From Clostridium beijerinckii (lineage in GTDB: Bacteria > Bacillota > Clostridia > Clostridiales > Clostridiaceae): 64,000 nucleotides of DNA. The notes under the pieces were generated by a model. It ran no database searches. It worked only from the letters and a program-made list of their open reading frames with translations, and was not told the origin of the DNA. A program made the position numbers and the translations under genes. Numbering within the stretch: the first letter of the stretch is position 1; the number at the start of each line of letters is the position of its first letter. Below are positions 46,521 through 57,340 of this stretch, one piece after another. The stretch lies in assembly GCF_018223745.1 (NCBI RefSeq), contig NZ_CP073653.1, positions 921,001 to 985,000 on the forward strand, written 5' to 3'.

Positions 46521-47594
46521 GTGATATATATGAGCAGAAGAGGAAAAAAAGGTGAAATTAATAAAAGGATAAAAGCAAAACCTAACATTAATATAGGCTT
46601 AATAATCCTCATTTTAATTATAGGTGTATTTTTCATAAGATTAGGTAATGTTTTAAAAAATAGCAAGGAAAGAGGAGCATTTGCCTATGTTCAATTGTTA
46701 AATCTAGGAATGCCGATAATAGAATCCCAAGTTTATGATGAAGGAACCTATGCTGAAAATAAACTTTCATTAAAGAATGTTTGTTTTCAAGTATTAGGAT
46801 TAAATAATCTTAGCTATAAAGGAATAATTCAAAATGAACTTAGTTTCTTTGGTGATGGAGAAAGTTCTAGCAATACTGAAACTAATTTTAGTTTTAATCC
46901 GTTTCAAATAAGCGAAGACAGTATATCAAAAGTACAAGTAAACACTGATAGTAAGAATACCCCAATATATGATCCTAGCTTAAAGAAGACATTGGATAAA
47001 TCTAAGCCAGAAGTATTAATATATCATAGTCATACTACAGAAAATTATAATGCATCAGAACCAGATAGTTTAAATGAAGATACCAATGTAGTGGGAGTAG
47101 GCGATGTTCTTGCTAATGAATTAGAAGAGAATTATGGGATTTCAGTCATACATGATAAAACCAATAATTGTATTTCTTATAATGATAGTTATACAAGATC
47201 TGGAGAAGTGGTTGATAAATATTTAAAACAATATGGAGATTTTAAAATGGTTATAGATCTGCATAGAGATTCCGTAGAAGATAAAGCTGCGACAACAACA
47301 GAAGTTGATGGAATGAGCGCATCTAAAATAATGTTTGTAAATGCTGAAAATAGTACGAGATATCCTAAAAATAAAGAGCTTACAGAGAAAGTATTTAATA
47401 AAACATCTGAATTATTCCCAGGATTACCTATAAAAATATTAACATATCATAGAGGGAAAAATGCATTTAATCAAAGTAAAAGTGACGGATGTTTACTTTT
47501 TGAAATAGGATCTCATACTAATACACCAGATGAGTCAAAAGTTACGGCAGAATGTATGGCTAGAGTAATTGCGGAAGTTTTGAATAAGAAATAA
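46521..47594 (+). CDS. spoIIP: Stage II sporulation protein P
   Basis: A 357-residue membrane-anchored peptidoglycan amidase/endopeptidase that works with SpoIID and SpoIIM in engulfment. A membrane helix lies at about residues 24-44; the catalytic domain starts near 165 with EVLIYHSHTTENY, then VVIDLHRDSVED-like sequence (MVIDLHRDSVED) and CLLFEIGSHTNTPDE. Start is GTG 46521, six bases after a G-rich AAGGGGGGG site; ATG 46530 is further away. In Bacillus it follows gpr, as here. Confidence 0.96.
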   Translation: MIYMSRRGKKGEINKRIKAKPNINIGLIILILIIGVFFIRLGNVLKNSKERGAFAYVQLLNLGMPIIESQVYDEGTYAENKLSLKNVCFQVLGLNNLSYKGIIQNELSFFGDGESSSNTETNFSFNPFQISEDSISKVQVNTDSKNTPIYDPSLKKTLDKSKPEVLIYHSHTTENYNASEPDSLNEDTNVVGVGDVLANELEENYGISVIHDKTNNCISYNDSYTRSGEVVDKYLKQYGDFKMVIDLHRDSVEDKAATTTEVDGMSASKIMFVNAENSTRYPKNKELTEKVFNKTSELFPGLPIKILTYHRGKNAFNQSKSDGCLLFEIGSHTNTPDESKVTAECMARVIAEVLNKK

Positions 47595-47739
47595 GTATAA
47601 AGTTAAATGGAAAAGGTTTGGAAGTTATATTGAGTGCATATGAAAAATTAGATAACATGCAAGTTTGATTTTTAGCACTAAGTATTTAAATAGATATTTC
47701 AAGTTGAGATTTAAATATAATCTTGATGGTGAAAATTAA

Positions 47740-47795
47740 AGAAAAGATTAGGAATCTAAAGCTAGAATTTAGATCTCTAGTCTTTTCTTTATTTT
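47740..47795 (+). terminator. Terminator of spoIIP
   Basis: AGAAAAGATTAGGAATCTAA (from 47740) pairs with TTAGATCTCTAGTCTTTTCT (to 47788) with few mismatches, loop about 8 bases, followed by TTATTTTAATTT. Confidence 0.8.
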
Positions 47796-47932
47796 AATTT
47801 ATTAATACATAATATTGAGATAATTGGTGAGTAGATTGTTTGACTGAGAAAGTTGAGGGTGAATAATAGTTTGACTATATGGAAAGAATCTAAATAAAAA
47901 TCAAAAAATAAATTAAAAAGGGTGTTTCGACA
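47796..47932. other. Spacer between spoIIP terminator and the small membrane gene
   Basis: AT-rich, no ORF or structured element recognised. It must hold the promoter of the following gene; none is clear. Confidence 0.4.
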
Positions 47933-48262
47933 TTGAAGAAAATTATTAAAAGTAACATTTTAAGAAGAATATCACCAATGATTTTTATATTATTTATTAT
48001 TTTTATTGGAATAATTAAAATAGATATGATTAATACTAAGGCATTATCTCCTCTTGGGAATACTAATGAAAATTATAAACTTGTAAGCAATGAATTTGGA
48101 GAAGATTTCTCGAATTTTATCAAGGATAATTCATTTCTTAAAATTTATAAAGAATCTGAAAAAGATGTTTTAGTTAAGATAGGAAGTAATGATTTTAGGA
48201 TAAATAATCAATCTTCTTTTATTAAAAAAATAGAGGATATAATTGAAAGAATAAAACCATAA
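47933..48262 (+). CDS. Small membrane protein at the yqxA position
   Basis: A 109-residue protein with one N-terminal membrane helix (about residues 14-32) and a short charged domain predicted outside the membrane. No family motif is recognised. Its place between spoIIP and lepA and its length equal B. subtilis yqxA, so it may be the diverged counterpart; a sporulation link is inference. Start is TTG 47933, behind AAAAAGGGTG. Confidence 0.65.
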   Translation: MKKIIKSNILRRISPMIFILFIIFIGIIKIDMINTKALSPLGNTNENYKLVSNEFGEDFSNFIKDNSFLKIYKESEKDVLVKIGSNDFRINNQSSFIKKIEDIIERIKP

Positions 48263-48427
48263 TATTAGTTAAATTATTTAGTTGATTTTAAAATATATAT
48301 AGGGCATATTAGACATAGAGCATTGAGGGAAAGTTTTGATAGCCTTTCTTTATGGATATATGTTATAATTTAGCTGATTTAATTATAACGGGGGTGAAAG
48401 GACTGTTTTTCGTTAAGGATAACAGTT

Positions 48428-50239
48428 ATGCGTATGAAAAGTGAAAGACAAAAACATATCAGAAATTTTTCAATTGTAGCACATATTGATCATGGTAAAT
48501 CAACCCTTGCGGATAGATTACTTGAAACTACAGGAACCTTAACTAAAAGGGAAATGGAAGAGCAAGTTCTAGATAATATGGAGATAGAAAAAGAAAGAGG
48601 AATTACAATAAAGTCTCAAGCAGCGAGGCTTGTATATAGAAGAGACGATGGTGAAGAATACATTCTTAATTTAATTGACACTCCAGGACATGTAGATTTT
48701 AATTATGAAGTTTCAAGAAGTTTAGCAGCTTGCGAAGGAGCGATATTAGTTGTTGATGCAACACAAGGTATTCAAGCCCAAACTTTAGCTAATTGCTATT
48801 TAGCATTAGATAATGATTTGGAAATTGCACCAGTAATAAATAAAGTTGATCTGCCTTCTGCAAGACCCGATGAAGTTAAGAAAGAAATTGAAGATGTAAT
48901 AGGAATTCCAGCAGAAGAAGCTCCTACTATATCTGCTAAAACAGGGCTTAATATAGGTGATGTATTAGAGTGTGTTGTTAAAACTATACCTTCACCTGAT
49001 GGCGATGAAGAAGCTCCTTTAAAAGCATTAATTTTTGATTCTTACTACGATAGTTATAAAGGTGTTGTATGTATAGTTAGAGTGATGGACGGAAGAGTAA
49101 AGATTGGAACTAAAATTAAATTGATGGCTACTAATAAAGTTTATGACGTTACTGAAGTCGGAGTGTTTACTCCAGGAGTGCTTCCAATCAGTGAGTTAAG
49201 TGCTGGTGATGTTGGATATGTAACAGCATCCATAAAGAATGTTAGAGACGCAAGAGTTGGGGATACTATAACTGAAGCTAATAGGCCAACCGAAACAGCA
49301 CTTCCAGGTTATAAACCTGCTATACCAATGGTTTATTCAGGAATATACCCAGTTGACGGAGCAAAGTATGATGAATTACGAGAAGCTCTTGAAAAGCTAC
49401 AAATAAATGATGCGGCATTAAGCTTTGAGCCAGAAACATCTATTGCTTTAGGTTTTGGATTTAGATGTGGATTCTTAGGATTATTACATATGGAAATAAT
49501 TCAAGAAAGAGTTGAAAGAGAATTTAATTTAGATATAATTACTACTGCACCATCTGTTATATATAAAGTAATCAAAACTGATGGAGAAACATTAGAAATA
49601 ACAAATCCAACTAACCTACCACCTTTGACAGAAGTGGATTATATGGAGGAACCAGTAGTTAAGGCATCTATAATAACCCCAAAAGACTATGTTGGAGCAG
49701 TTATGGAGCTGTGTCAAGATAGAAGAGGTATATACATAGATATGCAATATATAGAAGAAACCAGAGCTGTTGTAAATTATGATATACCATTGAACGAAAT
49801 TATATATGATTTCTTTGATACATTAAAATCTAGAACTAGAGGATATGCATCTTTAGACTATGAATTTAAAGGATATATTAGAACTAAATTAGTTAAGTTA
49901 GATATATTATTAAATGGGGATGTAGTTGATGCATTATCAATGATAGTTCCAGAGGAGAGAGCTTACCATAAAGGAAGAGGAATAGCTGAAAAGCTAAAAG
50001 AAATTATCCCAAGACAATTATTTGAAATTCCAATTCAAGCAGCAGTAGGATCTAAAATTATAGCAAGGGAAACCGTAAAAGCTATGAGAAAAGATGTATT
50101 AGCTAAATGTTATGGTGGAGATATCTCAAGAAAGAAGAAACTACTTGAAAAGCAAAAAGAAGGAAAGAAGAGAATGAGACAGGTTGGTTCTGTTGAAGTT
50201 CCACAAGAAGCATTCATGGCGGTATTAAAGGTAGATTAG
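48428..50239 (+). CDS. lepA: Elongation factor 4 (LepA)
   Basis: A 603-residue translational GTPase that back-translocates or rescues stalled ribosomes. G1 is [14 protein letters not shown] near residue 19, G2 [11 protein letters not shown]3 DTPGHVDF and G4 NKVDLPSA. The LepA-specific C-terminal domain is present, with [20 protein letters not shown] and [20 protein letters not shown]. Ribosome site AAGGA precedes ATG 48428; ATG 48434 is also possible. Confidence 0.98.
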   Translation: MRMKSERQKHIRNFSIVAHIDHGKSTLADRLLETTGTLTKREMEEQVLDNMEIEKERGITIKSQAARLVYRRDDGEEYILNLIDTPGHVDFNYEVSRSLAACEGAILVVDATQGIQAQTLANCYLALDNDLEIAPVINKVDLPSARPDEVKKEIEDVIGIPAEEAPTISAKTGLNIGDVLECVVKTIPSPDGDEEAPLKALIFDSYYDSYKGVVCIVRVMDGRVKIGTKIKLMATNKVYDVTEVGVFTPGVLPISELSAGDVGYVTASIKNVRDARVGDTITEANRPTETALPGYKPAIPMVYSGIYPVDGAKYDELREALEKLQINDAALSFEPETSIALGFGFRCGFLGLLHMEIIQERVEREFNLDIITTAPSVIYKVIKTDGETLEITNPTNLPPLTEVDYMEEPVVKASIITPKDYVGAVMELCQDRRGIYIDMQYIEETRAVVNYDIPLNEIIYDFFDTLKSRTRGYASLDYEFKGYIRTKLVKLDILLNGDVVDALSMIVPEERAYHKGRGIAEKLKEIIPRQLFEIPIQAAVGSKIIARETVKAMRKDVLAKCYGGDISRKKKLLEKQKEGKKRMRQVGSVEVPQEAFMAVLKVD

Positions 50240-50352
50240 TTAGTATAAGTAATATAAATATAGAATACTTTATACATGTAAATTATATTTATTTAAAGAG
50301 TAATTCTAAAAAACTAGCGAATGTATAAAATAAAAATATATTATTTTTGAGG

Positions 50353-50392
50353 AATTATTTGTATAATATTAATTAGTATTATACAAATAATT
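50353..50392. repeat. Perfect 16-bp inverted repeat after lepA
   Basis: AATTATTTGTATAATA (50353-50368) and its exact complement (50377-50392) flank TTAATTAG. The right side is followed by ATTTTAAT, so it could be a weak lepA terminator; its lack of G-C pairs also suits an operator for the next gene, which starts 29 bases on. Confidence 0.6.
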
Positions 50393-50421
50393 ATTTTAAT
50401 GCCGGTTTGGGAGGGGTTTGA

Positions 50422-50862
50422 ATGTTTTTAAATGAGTTAAAGAAAAATGAAGGAATTGCATTTATGCAATTGGTTAAAATCCTTGCAAATTCAGACAATG
50501 TTTTTGCGAAAGAAGAAAAAAATCTTTACAATGACTATCTAGAAGAGCTAAATATAAATGAAAGTGAAATATCAGAATCAGATCTAAATTCTGTATGTGA
50601 AACTCTAAAAGGTTCGTCTAATAGATGCAAAAATATTATTTATTTTGAATTAATAGGCCTTGCTCTTATTGATGGAGAATATAATGAAGAAGAAGTTGAA
50701 CTTTTAGAAAAGCTAGGTGAAGCGTTGGGTATAACACGTAGTAAGAGAATAGCATTTGCTAATTATTTTTACAATTTTGTTGATGTGTATGGTTTCTCTG
50801 TTGTAGATGCAGAAAGTAAAATTGCCTTATTAAAAGAACAGGCAGAAAAATTATTAGTATAG
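50422..50862 (+). CDS. TerB-like protein, unknown function
   Basis: A 146-residue acidic, all-helical soluble protein. LIGLALIDGEYNEEEVELLEKL near residue 76 (first 20: LIGLALIDGEYNEEEVELLE) resembles the TerB/DjlA-type helical bundle, where acidic residues may bind metal. No catalytic motif. It is inserted between lepA and hemW relative to Bacillus. Ribosome site GGGAGGGG is strong. Function unknown. Confidence 0.7.
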   Translation: MFLNELKKNEGIAFMQLVKILANSDNVFAKEEKNLYNDYLEELNINESEISESDLNSVCETLKGSSNRCKNIIYFELIGLALIDGEYNEEEVELLEKLGEALGITRSKRIAFANYFYNFVDVYGFSVVDAESKIALLKEQAEKLLV

Positions 50863-50911
50863 ATAGTTTTTGATATGAAAAAAGTATGATGTATATTATC
50901 TAAAAATAAAT

Positions 50912-51030
50912 AATAAAGAATGAATGATAAAAGCGAGAATATCTATTGAAATTTAAATTAAAGGTGTACACACCTTATAGGTTTAAATGAAGGGTAAATG
51001 CTCCTCTAGTTATTCATTCTTTATTTTTGC
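50912..51030 (+). ncRNA. Candidate branched RNA element upstream of hemW
   Basis: AATAAAGAATGAAT (50912-50925) pairs perfectly with ATTCATTCTTTATT (51012-51025), closing an 86-base region. Inside, ATTTAAA/TTTAAAT (50951-50957, 50982-50988) encloses AAGGTG-TACA-CACCTT (50961-50976), and a GAAGGG...CTCCTC segment follows. The 3' arm leads into TTTTTGCTTTATTTTAT. It could be an attenuator for hemW, a small RNA or a complex terminator. I do not recognise a known riboswitch class. Confidence 0.5.
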
Positions 51031-51078
51031 TTTATTTTATCAAGTAAAATATTTAATAATGTATTGGAGGAAAAATTA

Positions 51079-52206
51079 ATGAGGGATATATCTTTATATA
51101 TACATATTCCTTTTTGTAAACAGAAATGTTTTTATTGTGATTTTCCATCTTATTCAGGAAAAGAAGGATTAATGAACGAATATATAGAAGCGTTAAGTAA
51201 TGAAATATTACAAAAAGGAAAAGAATACAGAATAAGTAGCATATTTATTGGAGGAGGAACGCCATCCTACTTGAATGACTTAAGTCTAGAAAAACTACTA
51301 CGTACTTTAAATAAATTGAATTTGAAGGATGATTTTGAGTTTACAGTGGAGTGTAATCCAGGTACATTAAATGAAAAAAATCTAAATATTATGAAGGAAC
51401 ACAATGTTAATAGGATTAGCATGGGATTACAATCAACAAAAAACTCTTTATTAAAAGATATTGGAAGAATACATAGCTATGAAGAATTTGAAGAAAATTA
51501 TTTTCTTGCTAGAAAGCTAGGATTTAATAATATAAATGCAGACTTGATGTTTGGATTGCCTAATCAAACTATTGAAGATTGGGAATGTTCTTTGCGAAAA
51601 GTAGCAGAACTTGAACTAGATCACATATCTGCATATAGCTTGATTATAGAAGAAGGAACTCGGTTTTATAAATTATATGAAGAAGATAAGTTGAATTTAC
51701 CTGAAGAGGATAAAGAACGAATTATGTATTTGACAACTAAAGACATATTGAACGGGTATGGATATCATCAATATGAAATATCTAATTATTCAAAGAAAGG
51801 CAAAGAGTGCTTTCATAATAAAGTTTATTGGAAATGTGATGAATACTTAGGGATGGGGGTGTCTGCTAGTTCATTTATAGATAAAAAAAGAAGTAAAAAT
51901 ATGGACAATATTAAGGAATATATTAAAAGAATAAATAATAAAGAAAGTGTAATTGAAGAAATTCACGTAAATGATATTAAAGATGATATGGAAGAATTTT
52001 TATTTATGGGGCTTAGGATGATTGAAGGGATAAAAGTAGAGAAATTTAAAGAGCGATTTAATAAAGATATATATGAAGTGTATGGAGAAATCATTGAAAA
52101 AAATATTAAAAAAGGATTATTAATTAATAATTCGGGAAATCTATATCTAACTTCGCATGGCATAGAAATATCAAACTATGTAATGAGTGATTTCATTTTA
52201 TCTTAA
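51079..52206 (+). CDS. hemW: Radical SAM heme chaperone HemW
   Basis: A 375-residue radical SAM protein, often misannotated as oxygen-independent coproporphyrinogen III oxidase. HemW-type proteins bind heme and deliver it to acceptor proteins. The SAM cluster motif is CKQKCFYCDF near residue 18 (CX3CX2C), followed by IFIGGGTPSYL and the C-terminal HemN_C-like domain. ATG 51079 is eight bases after GGAGG. It occupies the Bacillus yqeR/hemN site before hrcA. Confidence 0.94.
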   Translation: MRDISLYIHIPFCKQKCFYCDFPSYSGKEGLMNEYIEALSNEILQKGKEYRISSIFIGGGTPSYLNDLSLEKLLRTLNKLNLKDDFEFTVECNPGTLNEKNLNIMKEHNVNRISMGLQSTKNSLLKDIGRIHSYEEFEENYFLARKLGFNNINADLMFGLPNQTIEDWECSLRKVAELELDHISAYSLIIEEGTRFYKLYEEDKLNLPEEDKERIMYLTTKDILNGYGYHQYEISNYSKKGKECFHNKVYWKCDEYLGMGVSASSFIDKKRSKNMDNIKEYIKRINNKESVIEEIHVNDIKDDMEEFLFMGLRMIEGIKVEKFKERFNKDIYEVYGEIIEKNIKKGLLINNSGNLYLTSHGIEISNYVMSDFILS

Positions 52207-52358
52207 TGGATTCTCTTATGAAAAGTTTAAAGAAAGATTAAGCGCAATTATAAAAATATATTACATATAAAAATGGAGAAAATAGGAGATATAAAGAGCT
52301 AAGTTAACAAAATTGCTTTATTATTAACGTTAGGTAGCTATAATAAATATAAATAGAA

Positions 52359-52387
52359 TTGACAAAAAACATCATAAATAATATATT
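52359..52387 (+). promoter_or_regulatory. Promoter of the hrcA-dnaK operon
   Basis: TTGACA (52359-52364), a 17-base spacer and TATATT (52382-52387): a near-consensus sigma-A promoter directly upstream of CIRCE. Confidence 0.88.
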
Positions 52388-52400
52388 AAAAACATAGTCA

Positions 52401-52427
52401 TTAGCACTCGAGGTTAATGAGTGCTAA
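52401..52427 (+). promoter_or_regulatory. CIRCE operator
   Basis: TTAGCACTC-N9-GAGTGCTAA is an exact CIRCE inverted repeat, the HrcA binding site. It lies just after the -10 box and before the hrcA ribosome site, so HrcA represses its own operon and heat relieves this. Confidence 0.99.
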
Positions 52428-52444
52428 CAAAAAGAGGTGAGGTT

Positions 52445-53473
52445 ATGAGTATTGATGACAGAAAAATAAGAATACTTCAAGCTATTATCAATGACTATAT
52501 TCGAACAGGAGATCCTGTAGGATCAAGAACTATTGCTAAAAACTATAACTTAGGTATTGGGTCCGCAACAATAAGGAATGAGATGGCTGACCTTGAAGAT
52601 ATGGGATACTTAGAACAACCTCATGCTTCTGCAGGAAGAATTCCTTCTAGTAAGGGATATAGATTATATGTTGATCAGCTTATGGATAATCAGATGCTAA
52701 CAGTTGAAGAAGATCTAAGGATAAAACAATATATAATCGATTCGGCAATGCTTGAAGTAGATAAAATAGTTAAGCAAACTAGCGCCTTATTGTCAGAACT
52801 TACTAAATTAACTTGTGTAATTGAGACACCATCAGTAAAAAGGAGCTTTATAAAGTCAATTCAGCTGATTAAAGTTGATGATCATAATTTAGTATCAGTT
52901 TTTTTAACAGATACTGGTGTCATAAAGAATCATATAATGAAGCTAAATAATAGGGTTCCTGAAGTTGAAACTTTAACACGAATAAATGAAGTTATAAATA
53001 ATAGATTGGTGAATCTTTCTATACAAGAAATTAATTTAGAAGTAATTAATAACTTAAAAAAGGATCTAGGAGCCTATGAAGAAATATTCAATGCTTTATT
53101 GCCTATTTTATATGAGACTCTAAACTCGGCGGATTCTACAGAAGTATTCATGGAGGGAACTACCAACATATTTAATTATCCTGAATATAACGATATTGAT
53201 AAAGCTAAAGAAATGCTATCGCTTTTGAATGATAAAGAAGCTTTGATGGAGCTGTTTAATCCTCAAGACAATATAACAGTCAGTATAGGGGATGAAAACT
53301 ACAAGCCACAAGCTAGAGATTGTAGTATAATATCTGCTGAATATTCCTTTAAGGATAGGCCTATTGGGAAAATTGGATTAATTGGACCTAGAAGGATTAA
53401 TTACTCAAAGGTAATAATGATTATGTCAGAAGTTATAAAAGAGCTTAATAATATATTGAGCAATCCAAAATAG
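52445..53473 (+). CDS. hrcA: Heat-inducible transcription repressor HrcA
   Basis: A 342-residue repressor with an N-terminal winged helix ([20 protein letters not shown], then [20 protein letters not shown]) and [18 protein letters not shown] near residue 65; the C-terminal GAF-like dimer domain follows. Its folding depends on chaperonin, which couples repression to unfolded-protein load. ATG 52445 follows AGAGGTGAGG. First gene of hrcA-grpE-dnaK-dnaJ. Confidence 0.98.
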
Positions 53474-53510
53474 ATGTTAGATTTAAAGAGAAGAGGTGTG
53501 TGTTAGATAC

Positions 53511-54134
53511 ATGGAAGAAAATAGAGATGTTAAAAATGAAGAACTAGAGAAAGAAGAAATTGCAGATGAAGTAGCAGAAAAGGATAATGAGACCCAAGAA
53601 AGTAATGATGCAGCAGAAACAAATGAAGCTAGCAAAGAGGCTTCAGAAAATATAGAAGCTGCTGAGGAAGATCAAGAAGATTTAGTAAAAAATCAAGAAG
53701 AGGAAAATAAGAAATTGAGAGAAGAATTAGATGCGACAAAAGATAGACTTTTAAGATTAACAGCTGAATATGATAACTATAGAAAAAGAACAGCTAAAGA
53801 AAAAGAAGGAATATATAGCGATGCATATGTAGATGTATTAAAAGAGATTGTTCCTATTCTTGACAATTTAGAAAGAGCTGTTGCAGCTGATGGTAGTATT
53901 GAAGACTTGAAAAAAGGAATTGAAATGACAATAAAGGGATGCAAAGATTCATTTGCAAAACTTGGTGTTGAAGAAATAGATGCTACTGGAGAATTTGATC
54001 CTAATCTTCATAATGCAGTAATGCATATAGAAGATGAAGAATTAGGTAAAAATGTAGTAGCAGAAGTTTTCCAAAAGGGATATAAGAAAGATGATAAGAT
54101 AATAAGACATACTATGGTTAAAGTTGCTAATTAG
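53511..54134 (+). CDS. grpE: Nucleotide exchange factor GrpE
   Basis: A 207-residue cochaperone that releases ADP from DnaK. An acidic, low-complexity N-terminus (about residues 1-65) leads into the long coiled coil (KLREELDATKDRLLRLTAEY) and a C-terminal beta domain ending VAEVFQKGYKKDDKIIRHT. ATG 53511 is about 12 bases after AGAGGTG, slightly far but better than the upstream GTG at 53496, which lies inside that site. Confidence 0.97.
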   Translation: MEENRDVKNEELEKEEIADEVAEKDNETQESNDAAETNEASKEASENIEAAEEDQEDLVKNQEEENKKLREELDATKDRLLRLTAEYDNYRKRTAKEKEGIYSDAYVDVLKEIVPILDNLERAVAADGSIEDLKKGIEMTIKGCKDSFAKLGVEEIDATGEFDPNLHNAVMHIEDEELGKNVVAEVFQKGYKKDDKIIRHTMVKVAN

Positions 54135-54239
54135 AAATAGGAACAAGTTTCTTATTAAGATATATAAATAGAATTCAAAAATAATAAACTGAAAAATTCA
54201 AGTTTAAATAAACTAATAAAGTTTTAGGAGGAAAATATC

Positions 54240-56084
54240 ATGGGAAAGATTATAGGAATTGATTTAGGAACTACAAATTCATGTGTAGCAGTTATGGAAG
54301 GTGGAGAACCAACAGTTATAGCAAACTCAGAAGGTGCTAGAACTACTCCTTCAGTAGTATCATTCCAAGCAAATGGAGAAAGATTAGTTGGTCAAGTAGC
54401 TAAAAGACAAGCGATTACTAATCCAGATAAAACAGTTATTTCAATAAAGAGACATATGGGAACTGGATATAAAGTTGATATAGATGGAAAACAATATTCA
54501 CCACAAGAAATTTCTGCTATGGTTTTACAAAAAATAAAAGCAGATGCGGAAAGCTATTTAGGTGAAACAGTAACTCAAGCAGTTATTACTGTACCAGCTT
54601 ACTTTAATGATAGCCAAAGACAAGCAACTAAGGATGCAGGTAAGATTGCAGGCCTTGAAGTATTAAGAATAATCAACGAACCAACAGCAGCATCATTAGC
54701 TTATGGTTTAGATAAAACAGATTCAGCTCACAAAATCCTAGTTTATGACTTAGGTGGTGGTACTTTCGATGTATCTATTCTAGATCTTGGAGATGGAGTG
54801 TTTGAAGTATTATCAACTAACGGTGATACAAAGCTTGGTGGAGACGATTTTGATGAGAAGATAATGAAATATATTGCAGATGAGTTTAAAGCTTCAAATG
54901 GAATTGACTTAATGCAAGATAAAATGGCAGTTCAAAGATTAAAAGAAGCTTCTGAAAAAGCTAAAATTGAATTATCAGCATCTCAACAAACAAATATAAA
55001 TTTACCATTTATCACTGCTGATGCAACAGGTCCAAAGCATATAGATTTAACATTAAGCAGAGCTAAGTTTAATGAAATTACTCATGACCTAGTTGAAAGA
55101 AGTATTGAACCTATGAGAAAGGCATTAGCTGATGCTAAACTTTCATTAAATGATATAGATAAAATAATCTTAGTTGGTGGATCAACAAGAATTCCAGCAG
55201 TAGTAGAAGCTGTTAAGAACTTTACAGGAAAAGAACCATCTAAGGGAGTTAACCCAGATGAATGTGTTGCAGTTGGTGCAGCTATTCAAGCAGGTGTATT
55301 AACTGGTGAAGTTAAAGACGTGGTATTACTTGATGTTACTCCATTAACACTTGGAATTGAAACAGCAGGTGGTATAGCTACTCCATTAATCGAAAGAAAT
55401 ACAACTATTCCAACAAAGAAGAGTCAAGTATTCTCAACTGCTGCAGATAACCAAACATCAGTTGAAATTAATGTAGTTCAAGGTGAAAGACAAATGGCTA
55501 TGGATAACAAGTCACTTGGACAATTCACATTATCAGGTATAGCTCCAGCACCAAGAGGAATTCCTCAAATCGAAGTTACATTTGATATAGATGCTAACGG
55601 TATTGTTAAAGTATCTGCATTAGATAAAGGAACTGGTAAAGAAGCAAATATCACAATTACTGCTTCAACTAACTTAAGTGATGATGAAGTAGATAAAGCT
55701 GTAAAAGAAGCAGAAAAATTTGCTGAAGAAGATAAGAAGAGAAAAGAAAAAGTTGAAGCTGTAAATAACGCAGACCAAACTATATATCAAATAGAAAAGA
55801 CTTTAAATGAAGTTGGAGATAAAGCTACTGAGGATGAAAAGGCAGCAGTAAGAGCTAAAATTGAAGATCTTAAGAAAGTTAAAGATGGAGATGATGTAGA
55901 AGCTACTAAAGCTGCAATCGAAGCAGTAAATCAATCATTCTATCCAATAGCTACAAAGATGTATCAACAAGCTGGTGGAGCAGAAGGAGCAGCTGATCCA
56001 AATGCAGCAGCTGGAGGAGCTCAAAGTGCACCACATGATGATAATGTAGTAGATGCTGATTTCAAAGTAGATGAAGATAAATAA
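54240..56084 (+). CDS. dnaK: Chaperone DnaK (Hsp70)
   Basis: A 614-residue ATP-dependent chaperone. It has [18 protein letters not shown] at the start, the phosphate loop [17 protein letters not shown], the segment [17 protein letters not shown], the interdomain linker region [15 protein letters not shown] and a Gly/Ala-rich tail. Ribosome site AGGAGGA is ideal. Codon use is strongly biased, consistent with high expression. A stem-loop terminator lies between it and dnaJ. Confidence 0.99.
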   Translation: MGKIIGIDLGTTNSCVAVMEGGEPTVIANSEGARTTPSVVSFQANGERLVGQVAKRQAITNPDKTVISIKRHMGTGYKVDIDGKQYSPQEISAMVLQKIKADAESYLGETVTQAVITVPAYFNDSQRQATKDAGKIAGLEVLRIINEPTAASLAYGLDKTDSAHKILVYDLGGGTFDVSILDLGDGVFEVLSTNGDTKLGGDDFDEKIMKYIADEFKASNGIDLMQDKMAVQRLKEASEKAKIELSASQQTNINLPFITADATGPKHIDLTLSRAKFNEITHDLVERSIEPMRKALADAKLSLNDIDKIILVGGSTRIPAVVEAVKNFTGKEPSKGVNPDECVAVGAAIQAGVLTGEVKDVVLLDVTPLTLGIETAGGIATPLIERNTTIPTKKSQVFSTAADNQTSVEINVVQGERQMAMDNKSLGQFTLSGIAPAPRGIPQIEVTFDIDANGIVKVSALDKGTGKEANITITASTNLSDDEVDKAVKEAEKFAEEDKKRKEKVEAVNNADQTIYQIEKTLNEVGDKATEDEKAAVRAKIEDLKKVKDGDDVEATKAAIEAVNQSFYPIATKMYQQAGGAEGAADPNAAAGGAQSAPHDDNVVDADFKVDEDK

Positions 56085-56132
56085 GATATAAATTAGGTGT
56101 ACTAAACTACAGTTATCTAATATAATAGGATA

Positions 56133-56158
56133 GGGAAGGCAAGCTCGTCTTCCCTTTT
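56133..56158 (+). terminator. Terminator-like stem between dnaK and dnaJ
   Basis: GGGAAGGC (56133-56140) pairs with GTCTTCCC (56147-56154), loop AAGCTC, followed by TTTTCT. The short T-run suggests partial termination that would lower dnaJ relative to dnaK. Confidence 0.75.
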
Positions 56159-56194
56159 CTACAGTAAATAAAACTAGGTGGTGAATTTAAACGA

Positions 56195-57328
56195 ATGGCA
56201 AATAAAGACTATTATGAATTGCTTGGTCTTCAAAAGGGTGCAAGTGATGATGAAATAAAAAGAGCCTTTAGAAAATTAGCTGTAAAATATCATCCGGATA
56301 GAAATCAAGGAAATGCTGAGGCAGAAGAAAAGTTTAAAGAAATAAATGAAGCTTATCAAGTACTTTCGGATCCAGAAAAGAAAGCTAAATATGATCAGTT
56401 CGGATCAGCTGCTTTTGATGGTAGTGGCGGATTCGGAGGAGGAGGCTTTGGTGGCTTTGACGGATTTGATATGGGCGGATTTGGAGATATTTTTGAATCA
56501 TTCTTTGGAGGCGGAGGATCAAATTCTAGAAGAAGAAATGGTCCAGTAAGAGGAAATGATATTGAGTATACAATAACATTAACTTTCGAAGAAGCTGTTT
56601 TTGGAGTAGAGAAAGAAATTTCTGTTACTAGAAATGAAAACTGTGAACATTGTCATGGAAGTGGAGCCGAACCTGGAACTAATGCTAAGACTTGCCCAAC
56701 TTGTAGTGGATCAGGTCAAGTAAGAGTTCAAAGACAAACTCCTCTTGGAAGTTTTGTATCAACTTCTACATGTGATACTTGTAGAGGTACTGGTAAAATT
56801 ATTGAAAAGCCATGTTCAGAGTGTAGAGGAAAAGGCAGTGTTAGAAAAACAAGAAAGATAAAAGTTAACATACCAGCAGGTGTAGATACAGGAAATGTAA
56901 TGCCTTTAAGAGGACAAGGAGAACATGGGTTAAGAGGTGGAAGTCCTGGAGATTTGTATGTAAGAATTAATGTTACTCCATCAAAGGTGTTTACAAGAAA
57001 AGGAAACGATGTTTATATAGATGCTCATATTTCTATGCCTAAAGCAGCATTAGGTACAGAAATAACTGTAGCTACAGTTGATGGAAATGTTAAATATACT
57101 GTTCCACCAGGTACACAATCAGGAACTATGTTTAGATTAAAAGGCAAAGGAATACAAAGAGTTAACTCAAACGGAAAAGGAGATCAATACGTAAAAGTTA
57201 TTGTTGATATTCCTAAAACCTTAAATAAGGAACAAAAGGAAGCTTTATATGATTTTATGAGAGCATCTGGTGAAGAGTTTGATGAAGCTAATGTTCCTAA
57301 GAAAAAATTATTTGGAAAAAATAAATAG
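56195..57328 (+). CDS. dnaJ: Chaperone DnaJ (Hsp40)
   Basis: A 377-residue type I J-protein. The J domain has HPD in KYHPDRNQ near residue 34, then a Gly/Phe region (about 75-115), four zinc motifs ([32 protein letters not shown] at about 150-215) and the C-terminal substrate-binding domain. It stimulates DnaK ATPase and delivers substrates. Start ATG follows AGGTGGTG. Confidence 0.98.
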   Translation: MANKDYYELLGLQKGASDDEIKRAFRKLAVKYHPDRNQGNAEAEEKFKEINEAYQVLSDPEKKAKYDQFGSAAFDGSGGFGGGGFGGFDGFDMGGFGDIFESFFGGGGSNSRRRNGPVRGNDIEYTITLTFEEAVFGVEKEISVTRNENCEHCHGSGAEPGTNAKTCPTCSGSGQVRVQRQTPLGSFVSTSTCDTCRGTGKIIEKPCSECRGKGSVRKTRKIKVNIPAGVDTGNVMPLRGQGEHGLRGGSPGDLYVRINVTPSKVFTRKGNDVYIDAHISMPKAALGTEITVATVDGNVKYTVPPGTQSGTMFRLKGKGIQRVNSNGKGDQYVKVIVDIPKTLNKEQKEALYDFMRASGEEFDEANVPKKKLFGKNK

Positions 57329-57340
57329 AATTATATCTGA

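Noticed and set aside
56346..56549. 67-codon second frame within dnaJ
   Set aside because: It is an out-of-frame shadow of the Gly/Phe-rich segment with no ribosome site.
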